From Frankia sp. QA3 (lineage in GTDB: Bacteria; Actinomycetota; Actinomycetes; Frankiales; Frankiaceae): a DNA stretch of 64,000 nt. Shown here piece by piece: positions 8,399 through 15,838 of this stretch. The number at the start of each line of letters is the position of its first letter. The first letter of the stretch is position 1. The notes beneath the pieces are model-generated. The model was not told the origin of the DNA. It ran no database searches and saw nothing but the letters and a program-made list of their open reading frames with translations. The DNA lies in assembly GCF_000262465.1 (NCBI RefSeq), contig NZ_CM001489.1, positions 3,985,431 to 4,049,430 on the forward strand, written 5' to 3'. A program made the position numbers and the translations under genes.

Positions 8399-8890
8399 AT
8401 GACTGAGACCGCCAGCGCCGCCCGTCTCGCCCCCGGCGACACCGCCCCCGAGTTCACCCTGCCCGACGCCGACGGCAACGAGGTGTCGCTGTCGTCGTTG
8501 CGGGGCCGCCGCGTCGTCGTCTACTTCTACCCGGCCGCGTCGACGCCGGGCTGCACGAAGCAGGCGTGCGACTTCCGGGACAGCCTCGCCCAGCTCAACG
8601 ACGCCGGCATCGACGTCCTCGGGATCTCCCCCGACAAGCCGGCGAAGCTGGTGAAGTTCCGCGACCACGAGTCGCTGACGTTCCCGCTGCTGTCCGACCC
8701 GGAGCGCAGCGTCCTGGCCGCCTACGGCGCGTTCGGCGAGAAGACGATGTACGGCAGGAAGACCGTCGGCGTGATCCGCTCGACGTTCGTCATCGGCGCC
8801 GACGGTCGGATCGAGGTGGCGCAGTACAACGTCCGCGCGACCGGCCACGTCGCCAAGCTCCTGCGCGACCTCAACCTCGCCACCGCCTGA
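8399..8890 (+). CDS. bcp: Thioredoxin-dependent peroxiredoxin, Bcp type
   Basis: A 163-residue AhpC/TSA protein that reduces hydroperoxides. The peroxidatic Cys52 sits in the TPGCTKQACDFRD motif and the resolving Cys57 is five residues later, the Bcp/PrxQ arrangement. Length matches the family. It follows the SCO1-MauE-DsbA genes on the same strand after a 163-bp gap, so it probably has its own promoter, but it extends the redox theme of the locus. A long perfect hairpin downstream (8949-8999) probably ends transcription. Confidence 0.93.
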   Translation: MTETASAARLAPGDTAPEFTLPDADGNEVSLSSLRGRRVVVYFYPAASTPGCTKQACDFRDSLAQLNDAGIDVLGISPDKPAKLVKFRDHESLTFPLLSDPERSVLAAYGAFGEKTMYGRKTVGVIRSTFVIGADGRIEVAQYNVRATGHVAKLLRDLNLATA

Positions 8891-8948
8891 CGACCGACCC
8901 GCGCCGAGCCCTCGCCTGCCTTCAGCCGCCGCCCGCCGCCGCCTGCAG

Positions 8949-8999
8949 CCTGCTTATCCAGAGGGACGAAACGGACATGGAACCCTCTGGATAAGCAGG
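8949..8999. repeat. Perfect 17-bp inverted repeat, family A (bidirectional terminator or REP-like)
   Basis: The arms at 8949-8965 and 8983-8999 are exactly complementary, with a 17-base loop. It lies between the convergent ends of bcp (+) and the 9037-9702 gene (-). The loop-side and right-flank sequence (for example GAACCCTCTGGA and a following GGAAGC) recurs at 48667-48701, also between convergent genes. It is therefore more than a chance hairpin; see that entry. No T-tract follows, as usual in this kind of genome. Confidence 0.75.
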
Positions 9000-9036
9000 G
9001 AAGCGCACTCGGCACGCCTGGGTCGGCCTACGGGGT

Positions 9037-9702
9037 CTAGCTCGCCGGCCGCAGGTCCCAGCGCAGCAGCACGTTCTCCGGCCGCCGCGGATCGACCAAC
9101 ACCGGGATGCGCCGCGGCCGGCCGGACGAGGCAATCGCCGCACGGCTGAAATCCATGTCCACGTCGGGCAGCACCGCGCTGCGCACCACCGGATACGGCG
9201 CGCCCCCCGGCCGATCGACGAGCAGGTGCACCTCGGCGACGGCCCGGCCGTTCACCCGCACACCCGTGTCACACAGGGTGTCGACGGTCGCGGTCGTCGC
9301 CTGCCCGGAATGGATGAGCGTCAGCGCCCGATTGCGTTCGAGCAGGGCACGCTGGGCGGCGTGCCTGGGGCCGGATCTCCCCAGGCGGGACACGCTCCGC
9401 GTGGCCCCGTCGACCGCCGCCGCACCCGCCGCCGTCGGATGCCCTCCGGGCGCACCCGCCGCCGTGAGATGCCGGCGGGAGGCTCGCGCTCCGTTGCCCT
9501 GGTTGATGCCAGCGTCGACGGCGCCCGCCAGCACGTCGTCCGAGCCAGGCCGGTCACCGGCGACATTGACGACGACATCAGCGACGGACGTGGTCCTAGG
9601 GCCAATCGCCCCGCTGTCTGCGGCGGCGGTGCCGGTGGCAGGGGTGCCGGTGTCGGCGGTGTCGGTGGACGCGGCGGTGCCCGGGGCCTCCGTCGTGGTC
9701 AT
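9037..9702 (-). CDS. Hypothetical protein with a DUF3592-like C-terminal domain
   Basis: A 221-residue protein. The N-terminal half is Ala/Thr/Gly-rich and disordered, beginning with repeated TADTGTPATGTAA-type sequence; a GA-rich segment repeats near residues 70-95. The last ~115 residues form a compact domain (ALLERNRALTLIHSGQ, then TATVDTLCDTGVRVNG, then VLVDPRRPENVLLRWDL) resembling the small beta-domain that follows leaderless repeats in many actinobacterial DUF3592-type proteins. No membrane segment was seen. The ATG at 9702 has a GGGAG nine bases upstream. Function is unknown. Confidence 0.7.
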   Translation of the reverse strand: MTTTEAPGTAASTDTADTGTPATGTAAADSGAIGPRTTSVADVVVNVAGDRPGSDDVLAGAVDAGINQGNGARASRRHLTAAGAPGGHPTAAGAAAVDGATRSVSRLGRSGPRHAAQRALLERNRALTLIHSGQATTATVDTLCDTGVRVNGRAVAEVHLLVDRPGGAPYPVVRSAVLPDVDMDFSRAAIASSGRPRRIPVLVDPRRPENVLLRWDLRPAS

Positions 9703-10019
9703 CTGTGTCGTCTCCCAGTCGTCCTCGCGCGGACCGGCGCACGCACCAGCCTGCCGCCGGGCGGCCGCCCGTGCGGGTCGGGCTGGCGACAGCGGAGCCG
9801 CCGCGCCTGTCGGCAAGGCGACCGTCGGACGAACGAAGGTGGCCGACGACGCGAACCCTGTTGACGGCCGGGTATGTGTCCGGTTCCCATCCCCCCAAAC
9901 CTCGCGAAACCCGATGGGACGCATCCGGACCAACCTCACAGCGCACGGTGACTGCCGATCGACGCTTCGGAGAACCGCCATGCCACCGTGGTGGCGGTCC
10001 TCGCTACCCTGGAAGCCAC
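9703..10019. other. Intergenic region upstream of tRNA-Leu
   Basis: 317 bp between the start of the minus-strand hypothetical gene and the plus-strand tRNA. It should contain both promoters. No ORF with a credible ribosome-binding site, no inverted repeat of note and no recognisable RNA motif was seen. The open frames across it are shadows. Confidence 0.5.
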
Positions 10020-10100
10020 GCGGGAGTGGCGGAATGGCAGACGCAGCAGGTTTAGGTCCTGCCGCCCTAGGGCGTGGGGGTTCAAGTCCCCCCTCCCGCA
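10020..10100 (+). tRNA. tRNA-Leu (anticodon UAG)
   Basis: An 81-base cloverleaf. The acceptor GCGGGAG pairs with CTCCCGC (10093-10099), with discriminator A at 10100. The anticodon stem is GCAGG/CCTGC around loop TTTAGGT, giving anticodon TAG, which reads CUA (and CUN by wobble). An extra variable arm near CGCCCTAGGGCG is typical of class II leucine tRNAs. The T arm is GGGGG-TTCAAGT-CCCCC. The 3' CCA is not encoded. Confidence 0.93.
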
Positions 10101-10114
10101 CTCCATGATCAGCT

Positions 10115-10133
10115 GTCCCCTGCCCGCAGGGAC
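10115..10133 (+). terminator. Possible terminator hairpin after tRNA-Leu
   Basis: A GTCCCCTGC / GCAGGGAC stem with one bulged C and a two-base loop starts 15 bases after the tRNA. It has no T-tract, so assignment rests on position and stem strength. Confidence 0.35.
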
Positions 10134-10229
10134 CGAGGCATCCGGGGAACGAGCCGGAGCCGGCCGATGCCGATCTATCCTGGTAGACGGACCGCTTCCC
10201 CCGAAGCCGGCCCGGCCGACGCGGCCGAC

Positions 10230-10811
10230 TTATCGGGACTGAACCAGTGCCAGCCGGGCGATGGTCCGGTCGACGTGGCCGTGCGCCTCCGAAAGGCCCC
10301 GGTTGATCGACCGATGCACGACCGACCCTTCCCCGTAGCGGGACAGGATCTCCGCGAGGCGCTCCGGGAAGGTGAACCGCTGGCCCTGCGGACCCGTCGT
10401 CAGGTCCGCCATGCACAGCGCGTCCATTACCGGTGAATCTTCGAATGCCCAGGCGGACAACTCCGCCGTCAGGCCCCGTTCCTCGGCCTCGTGGCGCGCA
10501 CCCGAGTGGTGCGCGACCAGTGCGCACAGCCGTTCCGGCGCATTCTGGGTCTCCAGGAACCTCGCACCGTCGACCGGGTGGAACCGCAGGTGCCCGATGG
10601 ACGGGGCGTAGCCGATGTCATGCAACCACGCCGCCGCCACCAGCAGCTCCCGTTCTTCCGGGTCCACGACTGCCGAGACCTCGCGAGCAGCGGCGGCAAC
10701 AGCCTGCACATGCCGCCACCGATCCCCCAGCGGGGTCAGAAGCTCGCTCGCCAACCGCTCAGCAACCGCCACCTCCACCGGATCACCATACGGTGAGCAC
10801 CGCCGAGCCAT
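10230..10811 (-). CDS. HD-domain phosphohydrolase-like protein
   Basis: A 193-residue protein with a single HD domain. The metal-binding signature is WLHDIGYAPS (His64-Asp65), with a preceding histidine at ~34 (WRHVQ) and later HHSGARHEA and DALCMADLTTG segments matching the HD pattern H..HD..D. HD proteins hydrolyse phosphate esters or nucleotides; the substrate here is unknown. The ATG at 10811 overlaps the upstream secreted-protein gene by 29 bp. A GTG at 10778 would instead leave a 4-bp gap, so the start is open. The two genes probably form an operon. Confidence 0.85.
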   Translation of the reverse strand: MARRCSPYGDPVEVAVAERLASELLTPLGDRWRHVQAVAAAAREVSAVVDPEERELLVAAAWLHDIGYAPSIGHLRFHPVDGARFLETQNAPERLCALVAHHSGARHEAEERGLTAELSAWAFEDSPVMDALCMADLTTGPQGQRFTFPERLAEILSRYGEGSVVHRSINRGLSEAHGHVDRTIARLALVQSR

Positions 10812-11226
10812 TGGCGAGTGCCGGAGACGACCGAAACCCTCGCTTCAGGATCAAGTCACGGTGCGGGCCGCGCAACGGCTTCGCGGGGCGCTGGCTCGCC
10901 ATGCTCGCCAGCGCGTCGCCACCCCGTATCGCATTCCTCACTCGAACAGGCGGGCTGACGGTGGGGCATGTTTCGGCGTCTTGGCGATGGTGGGCACGTC
11001 GAGGAGCCGCGGGCTCCGTTGCTTCGCTTACCGGACAGCCAAGCCGTCCGGCCGACAGGCCAGTGTCCGGCAGCGTTCCCGTCGCCACCACGGTCGAACC
11101 GGCGCTCGACGGCGCCGCCACCCCCTGCCCCGCGACGATGCCGAGCGGCACCGTCAGTGCCAGGCCCAGAACCGCCCATCCGCGAAGTCGTCTCGACGCC
11201 ACGACGCTCTCCCCTGATTCCCGCAT
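10783..11226 (-). CDS. Small secreted hypothetical protein
   Basis: 147 residues. A basic n-region (SRRLRGW) is followed by a hydrophobic stretch (AVLGLALTVPLGIVAG) and an AAP cleavage-like site, which reads as a Sec signal peptide. The mature part is short, basic at its end and has two cysteines; no family recognised. Two ribosome-binding sites are visible, GGGAGA before the ATG at 11226 and GGGGAGAG before an in-frame GTG eight codons later, which supports translation. It runs into the HD-domain gene. Confidence 0.45.
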   Translation of the reverse strand: MRESGESVVASRRLRGWAVLGLALTVPLGIVAGQGVAAPSSAGSTVVATGTLPDTGLSAGRLGCPVSEATEPAAPRRAHHRQDAETCPTVSPPVRVRNAIRGGDALASMASQRPAKPLRGPHRDLILKRGFRSSPALANGSAVLTVW

Positions 11227-11438
11227 CGGAATCTCCCGTCGTTTCCCCAGGCAACGGCCGTCGACACGGCCGACAAGGGACGTTAGGGGTCATCGGTGGA
11301 CGGCCGATGAGCCGCAGCCGACCGGCGATCCTCCGCATTACGACCAACCGGCGCGATCCGGTCACCGAGGCGTGGTCGGGAGTACCTCGTCCGAGAACCG
11401 GGGCGAGGGGTGCGGACATTACCCGGCATGGGGCGACG

Positions 11439-12176
11439 ATGACGGACGAGGCCGATCCGGGCGAGGCCGATCCGGACGAGGCCGATCCGGACGAGGCCGA
11501 TGGGGTGCAGGCCGATGGGGTGCAGGCCGATGGAGACGAGGCCCTCCTGGACCAGGCCGCGCGGGGGGACAAAGCCGCGTTCGGGCGGCTGTTCCGCGCG
11601 CACGCGGACGCCGTCTACTCCTACTGCTTCCACCGGCTCGGGTCGTGGAGCGCCGCGGAGGACGCGACGTCGGTGGTCTTCCTGGAAGCGTGGCGGCGGC
11701 GCGCCGACGTGGTGGCGGTGTCGGGGTCGTTGCGTCCGTGGCTGCTCGGGGTGGCTACGAATGTGATGCGTAACCAGCGGCGGGCCGCCCGGCGGTACGA
11801 CGCGGCGCTGTACCGGCTGCCGCCGTCGCCCGCGGAGCCGGATCACGCCGACGAGGTCGCGGCCAGGCTCGACGACGAGCAGCGGATGCGGGAGATCCTG
11901 CGCGAGCTCGCGACGCTGGACCACGGTGCGCGGGAGGCGATCGTCCTGGTCGCGATGGAGGGCCTGACCTACCCGGAGGCGGCGGTGGCCCTCGACGTCC
12001 CGGTGGGGACGGTGCGTTCGCGGGTGGCAAGGGCCCGCAGGCGGCTACGGCGCGGCGTCCGGGTGACAGCGAAAACGCCCGACGACGTCGCCTTCGCGAC
12101 CGATTCCGGGTCGGAACTGCGGGCTCAGGAGGCCCTCGAAGATCAGCCAGGCCAGAAGGCGGTGCGAGATGTCTGA
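11439..12176 (+). CDS. ECF-subfamily RNA polymerase sigma factor
   Basis: A 245-residue sigma-70 family regulator. After an acidic N-terminal extension made of tandem 15-bp codon repeats (EADPD, then VQADG units; DNA ~11458-11535), region 2 spans ~45-95 (AFGRLFRAHADAVYSYCF, then AAEDATSVVFLEAW) and region 4 spans ~150-200 (LTYPEAAVALDVPVGTVRSR helix-turn-helix). This is the SigE/ECF41-like two-domain plan without extra C-terminal domains. The stop overlaps the start of a single-pass membrane protein by 8 bp, the usual layout for an ECF factor with its regulator. The acidic repeat is unusual for the family. Confidence 0.93.
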   Translation: MTDEADPGEADPDEADPDEADGVQADGVQADGDEALLDQAARGDKAAFGRLFRAHADAVYSYCFHRLGSWSAAEDATSVVFLEAWRRRADVVAVSGSLRPWLLGVATNVMRNQRRAARRYDAALYRLPPSPAEPDHADEVAARLDDEQRMREILRELATLDHGAREAIVLVAMEGLTYPEAAVALDVPVGTVRSRVARARRRLRRGVRVTAKTPDDVAFATDSGSELRAQEALEDQPGQKAVRDV

Positions 12177-12930
12177 TCCGGGATACACGCGGCTGCCACC
12201 ACCGCGGTCCATTCCCGCGCGGCGGCTGGAGCAACGATCCGTGCTGCTCGAACGGCACGTCGACGCCTCCTGGGGACCTTCTCCGCGGCGTTCGCGGCCA
12301 TGGTGGCGACGCAGGAGGGTGCTGGTGCCGGCCGTGGCACTGGCCGTCTCCTGCCTCGCCGCCGCCGGCTGGGGGCTGCGACCCAGTGGGCTGGCGACCC
12401 GGGCCACCGATGTCGGCTGCTATTCGGCAGTCAGCCTGACCAGCGATACGGCCGTCATCGGTGGTCAGGCGGCGGCGGATCCGGTCGCGGCGTGCCGGGA
12501 CATCTGGCAGCGGCCGGGGCCGGGAACGGGCGCAGGGGCGGGTGCCGACCCGAGGCTCGGCCAGAACACGCCGGCGGCGGCCTGCCTACGTGACGACGGG
12601 AGCATCGCCGTCTTTCCCGCGAGGGATGCCTGCACATCGTTGGGACTGCGCCCGTTCGCGGGGGTGTCCGACGCCGCGCAGCGGTTCGCGGCGTTCCAGC
12701 GCGAGGCGATCGACATCGTTGCGGCCGACCGCTGCCGGCCCCGTCCGCAGATCATCTCGGTCCTGCGCCAGAAGCTGGACGCCTACGGGCTGCGTTCCTG
12801 GTCGATCGACGACAGCGGCTTCGGCCAGCCGTGGGAACGGGACCTGCCGTGCGCCAGCCTCGCGTTCGACCGCGACCGGTCGAGCGTGCTCATCGTGCCG
12901 TTCCCGCGACCGTCGGGGCGGGCAGCGTGA
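12169..12930 (+). CDS. Single-pass membrane protein, putative partner of the ECF sigma factor
   Basis: 253 residues: a ~45-residue cytoplasmic N-terminus, an Arg-rich stop (WWRRRR), one membrane helix (VLVPAVALAVSCLAAAGW) and a ~180-residue extracytoplasmic domain with paired cysteines (VGCYSAVS, AACRD, AACLRDD, DACTSLG, DRCRPRP, LPCASLAF). It overlaps the sigma gene by 8 bp, so the two are co-translated. Position suggests an anti-sigma or sensor role, but the cytoplasmic part lacks the zinc-binding HxxxCxxC anti-sigma motif. Treat the regulatory role as inference. Confidence 0.7.
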   Translation: MSDPGYTRLPPPRSIPARRLEQRSVLLERHVDASWGPSPRRSRPWWRRRRVLVPAVALAVSCLAAAGWGLRPSGLATRATDVGCYSAVSLTSDTAVIGGQAAADPVAACRDIWQRPGPGTGAGAGADPRLGQNTPAAACLRDDGSIAVFPARDACTSLGLRPFAGVSDAAQRFAAFQREAIDIVAADRCRPRPQIISVLRQKLDAYGLRSWSIDDSGFGQPWERDLPCASLAFDRDRSSVLIVPFPRPSGRAA

Positions 12931-12954
12931 GCAGGGTTCGCCGGCTGGGAAGAG

Positions 12955-13392
12955 TCAGCGCACCTGGCCGAGCCGGACCAGGCGGGTCGAACCCGCCAGC
13001 ACCGGCGCGTGGCAGTGCCCGCACGCCATCTCGGGATGCAGCTCGGCGCCGCAGTCGTGCTCCCACCTGGTCGGCCCCGGGCCGTCGGTGACGTAGCGGT
13101 CACCCCACTCCATCAGCCCGAGCAGGATCGGCCGCAGTGCGCGGCCGGCCTCGGTGGGGACGTACTCGTAGCGCGGCGGGCGTTCCTGGTACAGCACCTT
13201 GGCCAGCACGCCTCGCTCGACGAGGGTGCGCAGCCGCGCCGCGAGGATGTCCCGGCTCGCCCCGGTGTTTCGAGCGATCTGGTCGAAGCGACGCTCACCG
13301 AGCAGCACCTCGCGTAGCGCGAGCAGGCTCCATCGCTCACCGATGACCCCGAGCGCATTGGCGATCGAACAGTCCCGCCCGACACCGGCCAT
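12955..13392 (-). CDS. HxlR-family winged-helix transcriptional regulator
   Basis: 145 residues. The HxlR signature runs from DCSIANALGVIGERWSLLAL through RRFDQIARNTGASRDIL and YQERPPRYEYVPTEAGRAL, to LMEWGDRYV. The C-terminal ~40 residues add a Cys/His cluster (HDCGAEL, ACGHCHAPV) that could bind metal or sense redox state. The ATG at 13392 is preferred because GAGGGG lies nine bases upstream; an ATG at 13401 abuts that site. It is divergent from a 4Fe-4S reductase gene, with a palindrome in the shared promoter, so it probably controls that gene and itself. Confidence 0.9.
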   Translation of the reverse strand: MAGVGRDCSIANALGVIGERWSLLALREVLLGERRFDQIARNTGASRDILAARLRTLVERGVLAKVLYQERPPRYEYVPTEAGRALRPILLGLMEWGDRYVTDGPGPTRWEHDCGAELHPEMACGHCHAPVLAGSTRLVRLGQVR

Positions 13393-13564
13393 GGTGATCA
13401 TCCCCTCGACCCGCACGTTCCGCCGATCCCACCCGACCGCCGACGCCCGGACGCCCCACGCTCGGATGTGCCGGTCGGTCCGGGAATCCAACCTACCACC
13501 CACCCCGCACACCCACCCCCATCTACCGCCAGTTGACCGCGACGCCGGACGCGACCGATAGTCA

Positions 13565-13579
13565 GTTGGATAATCCAAC
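13565..13579. promoter_or_regulatory. Candidate HxlR operator
   Basis: A perfect 7-1-7 palindrome (GTTGGAT-A-ATCCAAC) 42 bp upstream of the reductase ATG, inside the divergent promoter. A second half-site ATCCAAC lies at 13486-13492. HxlR dimers bind short palindromes of this kind, so this is the best operator candidate for the adjacent regulator (inference). Confidence 0.6.
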
Positions 13580-13620
13580 CCATCGCTGCGGCCCGGCCGT
13601 ACGACTCGCGGGAGAAGCCC

Positions 13621-14751
13621 ATGGATCAGTCAGTCGATCGCCCGGAACGTCCGGAGCCGGTCGCCGTGCCACCGCGGCTCGCGGCACACCCGTCGGTCCG
13701 CGCCGTCCTCGCCCGCCGGGCCACCCGCGAGGCGCCACCCAGGGTGATCGACGCCGACTGGCTGCGGGAGATCGCACTGCGCGCCGGTGCCGACGACGTG
13801 GCCGCCGTCCCGCTGGACCGCCCGGAGCTCACCGACGAGCGCCCCTTCGTCGAGCGCGCCCTGCCGGGGACCCGCAGCCTCGTCTGCCTGGTCGTCCGGA
13901 TGAACCGGGACAACGTCCGTTCGTCGGAACGCAGCGTCGCGAACCAGGAGTTCCACCACAGCGGCGAGATCATCAACGCCGCCGCCCGCCGGATCGTCCG
14001 GGAGCTGCAGGATGCCGGCCATCGGGCGGTCAACCCGTCCGCCACCTTCCCCATGGAGATGGACCGCTACCCCGGCCGGATCTGGGTCGTCGCCCACAAG
14101 ACCGTCGCGGTCGCCGCCGGGCTCGGCGCCATCGGCATCCACCGCAACGTCATCCATCCCCGGTTCGGCAACTTCATCCTGCTCGCCACCCTGCTGGTCG
14201 ACGCCGACGTCAGCGAATACGGCGAACCCATCGACTACAACCCCTGTCTGGAATGCAAGCTCTGCGTCGCCGCCTGCCCGGTGGGTGCCATCAGCAAGGA
14301 CGGCGACTTCGACTTCTTCTCCTGCTTCACCCACAACTACCGTGAGTTCATGGGCGGCTTCACCGACTGGGCCGAGACCGTCGCGGACAGCACGGACGGC
14401 GCGGACTTCCGGGCCAGGGTCAGTGACGGTGAGAACGCCTCGATGTGGCAGAGCCTGTCGTTCCGGGCGAACTACAAGGCCGCCTACTGCATGGCGGTGT
14501 GCCCGGCCGGCGAGGACGTGCTCGAACCGTACCTGGCCGACCGCAGGGAGTTCATGGACCGGGTGCTGCGGCCGCTACAGGACAAGGTCGAGACGCTCTA
14601 TGTCCTTCCCGGCTCCCCCGCCGGTGACCATGCGCGGCGCCGGTTCCCGCACAAGGAGGTCCGCCACGTCGGCGACGCCGGCCGCTCCCGGCGCACCCCA
14701 GCCACCACTCCTCCCGATGGCAGCGAAGGCCGCAGCGGAAGCCATCCTTGA
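13621..14751 (+). CDS. 4Fe-4S reductase-like protein related to epoxyqueuosine reductase
   Basis: A 376-residue cytoplasmic iron-sulfur protein. The N-terminal half resembles the QueG/DUF1730 cobalamin-type domain (LVCLVVRMNRDNVRSSE, then GLGAIGIHRNVIHPRFGNF). A ferredoxin module follows with NPCLECKLCVAACPVGAI and a second cluster region CMAVCPAGEDVL. It lacks the HEAT-repeat C-terminus of true QueG, so it is more likely a paralogous reductase than a tRNA-modification enzyme. Substrate is unknown. Control by the divergent HxlR regulator, many of which answer electrophiles or redox stress, fits a detoxifying or redox role (inference). Confidence 0.82.
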   Translation: MDQSVDRPERPEPVAVPPRLAAHPSVRAVLARRATREAPPRVIDADWLREIALRAGADDVAAVPLDRPELTDERPFVERALPGTRSLVCLVVRMNRDNVRSSERSVANQEFHHSGEIINAAARRIVRELQDAGHRAVNPSATFPMEMDRYPGRIWVVAHKTVAVAAGLGAIGIHRNVIHPRFGNFILLATLLVDADVSEYGEPIDYNPCLECKLCVAACPVGAISKDGDFDFFSCFTHNYREFMGGFTDWAETVADSTDGADFRARVSDGENASMWQSLSFRANYKAAYCMAVCPAGEDVLEPYLADRREFMDRVLRPLQDKVETLYVLPGSPAGDHARRRFPHKEVRHVGDAGRSRRTPATTPPDGSEGRSGSHP

Positions 14752-14957
14752 CCGGGCCGGCGCCCGACGACTCCCCACCGTTCGGCACCGCCCGCATCCG
14801 ACCCGACATCCGACCCGACCCGACATCCGACCGTCGAAGCTCTCCGTCACCGTTGTCTGTTCCCAGACGGGCCTCCACCTCGGCGTCCCAGCCAAAGCAC
14901 CGAGCAACCACGTGATCGCGGGGAACGTGCGCTGCCACAAGCCCGAGATCGCCATCG

Positions 14958-15010
14958 TGCCGAGGTCTGGTCACGGTTCCGGGCGCTGAAACCGTGACCA
15001 GACCTCGGCA
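14958..15010. repeat. Perfect 21-bp inverted repeat, dispersed palindrome family B
   Basis: The arms at 14958-14978 and 14990-15010 are exactly complementary around an 11-base loop. The outer arm TGCCGAGGTCTGGTCACG is shared, with two substitutions (TGCCGAGGTTTAGTCACG), by the palindrome at 24453-24514. This makes it a dispersed repeat family rather than a plain terminator. Both copies lie in intergenic DNA. Confidence 0.8.
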
Positions 15011-15150
15011 ACTGCGGGTAACGGGCGCGCGCCGGGCCGGCCGCCGGCGTGGGATGGCGCAGAACGCGACTCGGCCGTGGTGAAGACCATGCGTCCGCGA
15101 ACTCCTGGAGCGGGTGGCCACGAAACGACGAGCCGAACCATCAACAGCGC

Positions 15151-15190
15151 CGCGCACCACGCGATAGAGCCGCGCACCACGCGATAGAGC
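15151..15190. repeat. 20-bp tandem repeat, two exact copies
   Basis: CGCGCACCACGCGATAGAGC occurs twice head to tail, 39 bp upstream of the Nudix start. Each unit contains the inverted pair CGCG...CGCG. It could be a paired protein-binding site or a replication-slippage product. Confidence 0.7.
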
Positions 15191-15228
15191 GGTAGACAGG
15201 ACACCGGATCTACGGGAGGAGTCCTGCC

Positions 15229-15729
15229 ATGACCACCGCGGGCGAGGACCGGCGACCGGTGCGGCGGGGCCGGGGCGGCAAGACGACGCTGACCTGCCTC
15301 GGGCCGTCGCCGGACCCGCCGTTCGAGAAGGTGACGAGCGCGGCGGTGGTGGCGGTCGCCGACGACGGCCGCCTCGTCGTCGCCGAGCTGGCCCGCGGGC
15401 TGGACATACCTGGCGGGCACGTGCAGCGCGGCGAGTCGTCGATCGACGAGACCGTGCGGCGGGAGGCGTGGGAGGAGGTCCGGGCCCGGCTCGGCGTCCT
15501 GTACCCGGTCGAGGTGATCGAGTCCGACCACTTCGGCGCCGACGACCGGACCTACATGGTGATCCGCACTGCCCGGGTCACCGAGCTCGGCCCGTGGGAA
15601 CCCACCCACGAGTCCGCCGGGCGAACGCTGATCGAACCCGAGGAGTTCCTGCGGCGCTACCGCGGCGGGGACCCGGCGCTCATGCGCCACCTCGTGACTG
15701 CCGCCCTCGCGACCCTCCCCGCCCCCTGA
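15229..15729 (+). CDS. Nudix hydrolase
   Basis: 166 residues. The Nudix box is GGHVQRGESSIDETVRREAW followed by EEVRARLG, with all catalytic glutamates in place, so it should hydrolyse a nucleoside-diphosphate-linked substrate using magnesium. The N-terminal ~25 residues are basic and variable; the C-terminus has no second domain. The substrate cannot be predicted. It is a single gene with a GGGAGGAG ribosome-binding site and two 20-bp tandem repeats just upstream. Confidence 0.88.
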   Translation: MTTAGEDRRPVRRGRGGKTTLTCLGPSPDPPFEKVTSAAVVAVADDGRLVVAELARGLDIPGGHVQRGESSIDETVRREAWEEVRARLGVLYPVEVIESDHFGADDRTYMVIRTARVTELGPWEPTHESAGRTLIEPEEFLRRYRGGDPALMRHLVTAALATLPAP

Positions 15730-15838
15730 CCGGACGTCCTTCGCCTCTAGGTTCAGGTTCACGCCGGCAGGTCGCACCGCTGCCTCAGCCAGGACCCCAC
15801 CGCCGGGACCCGGTCACCACGCCGTTCGCGCACCGTCG

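Larger units (their letters stand above)
14752..15228. other. Repeat-rich intergenic region
   Basis: 477 bp without a credible gene. It contains a short direct repeat of CATCCGACCCGA units at ~14806-14835, a 21-bp-stem palindrome (14958-15010) and two exact 20-bp tandem units (15151-15190), then the Nudix gene's ribosome-binding site (GGGAGGAG) just before 15229. Confidence 0.6.

Noticed and set aside
13621..14751. Calling the 4Fe-4S protein queG outright
   Set aside because: It lacks the C-terminal HEAT-like region of QueG and no other queuosine genes are nearby, so only a related reductase is claimed.
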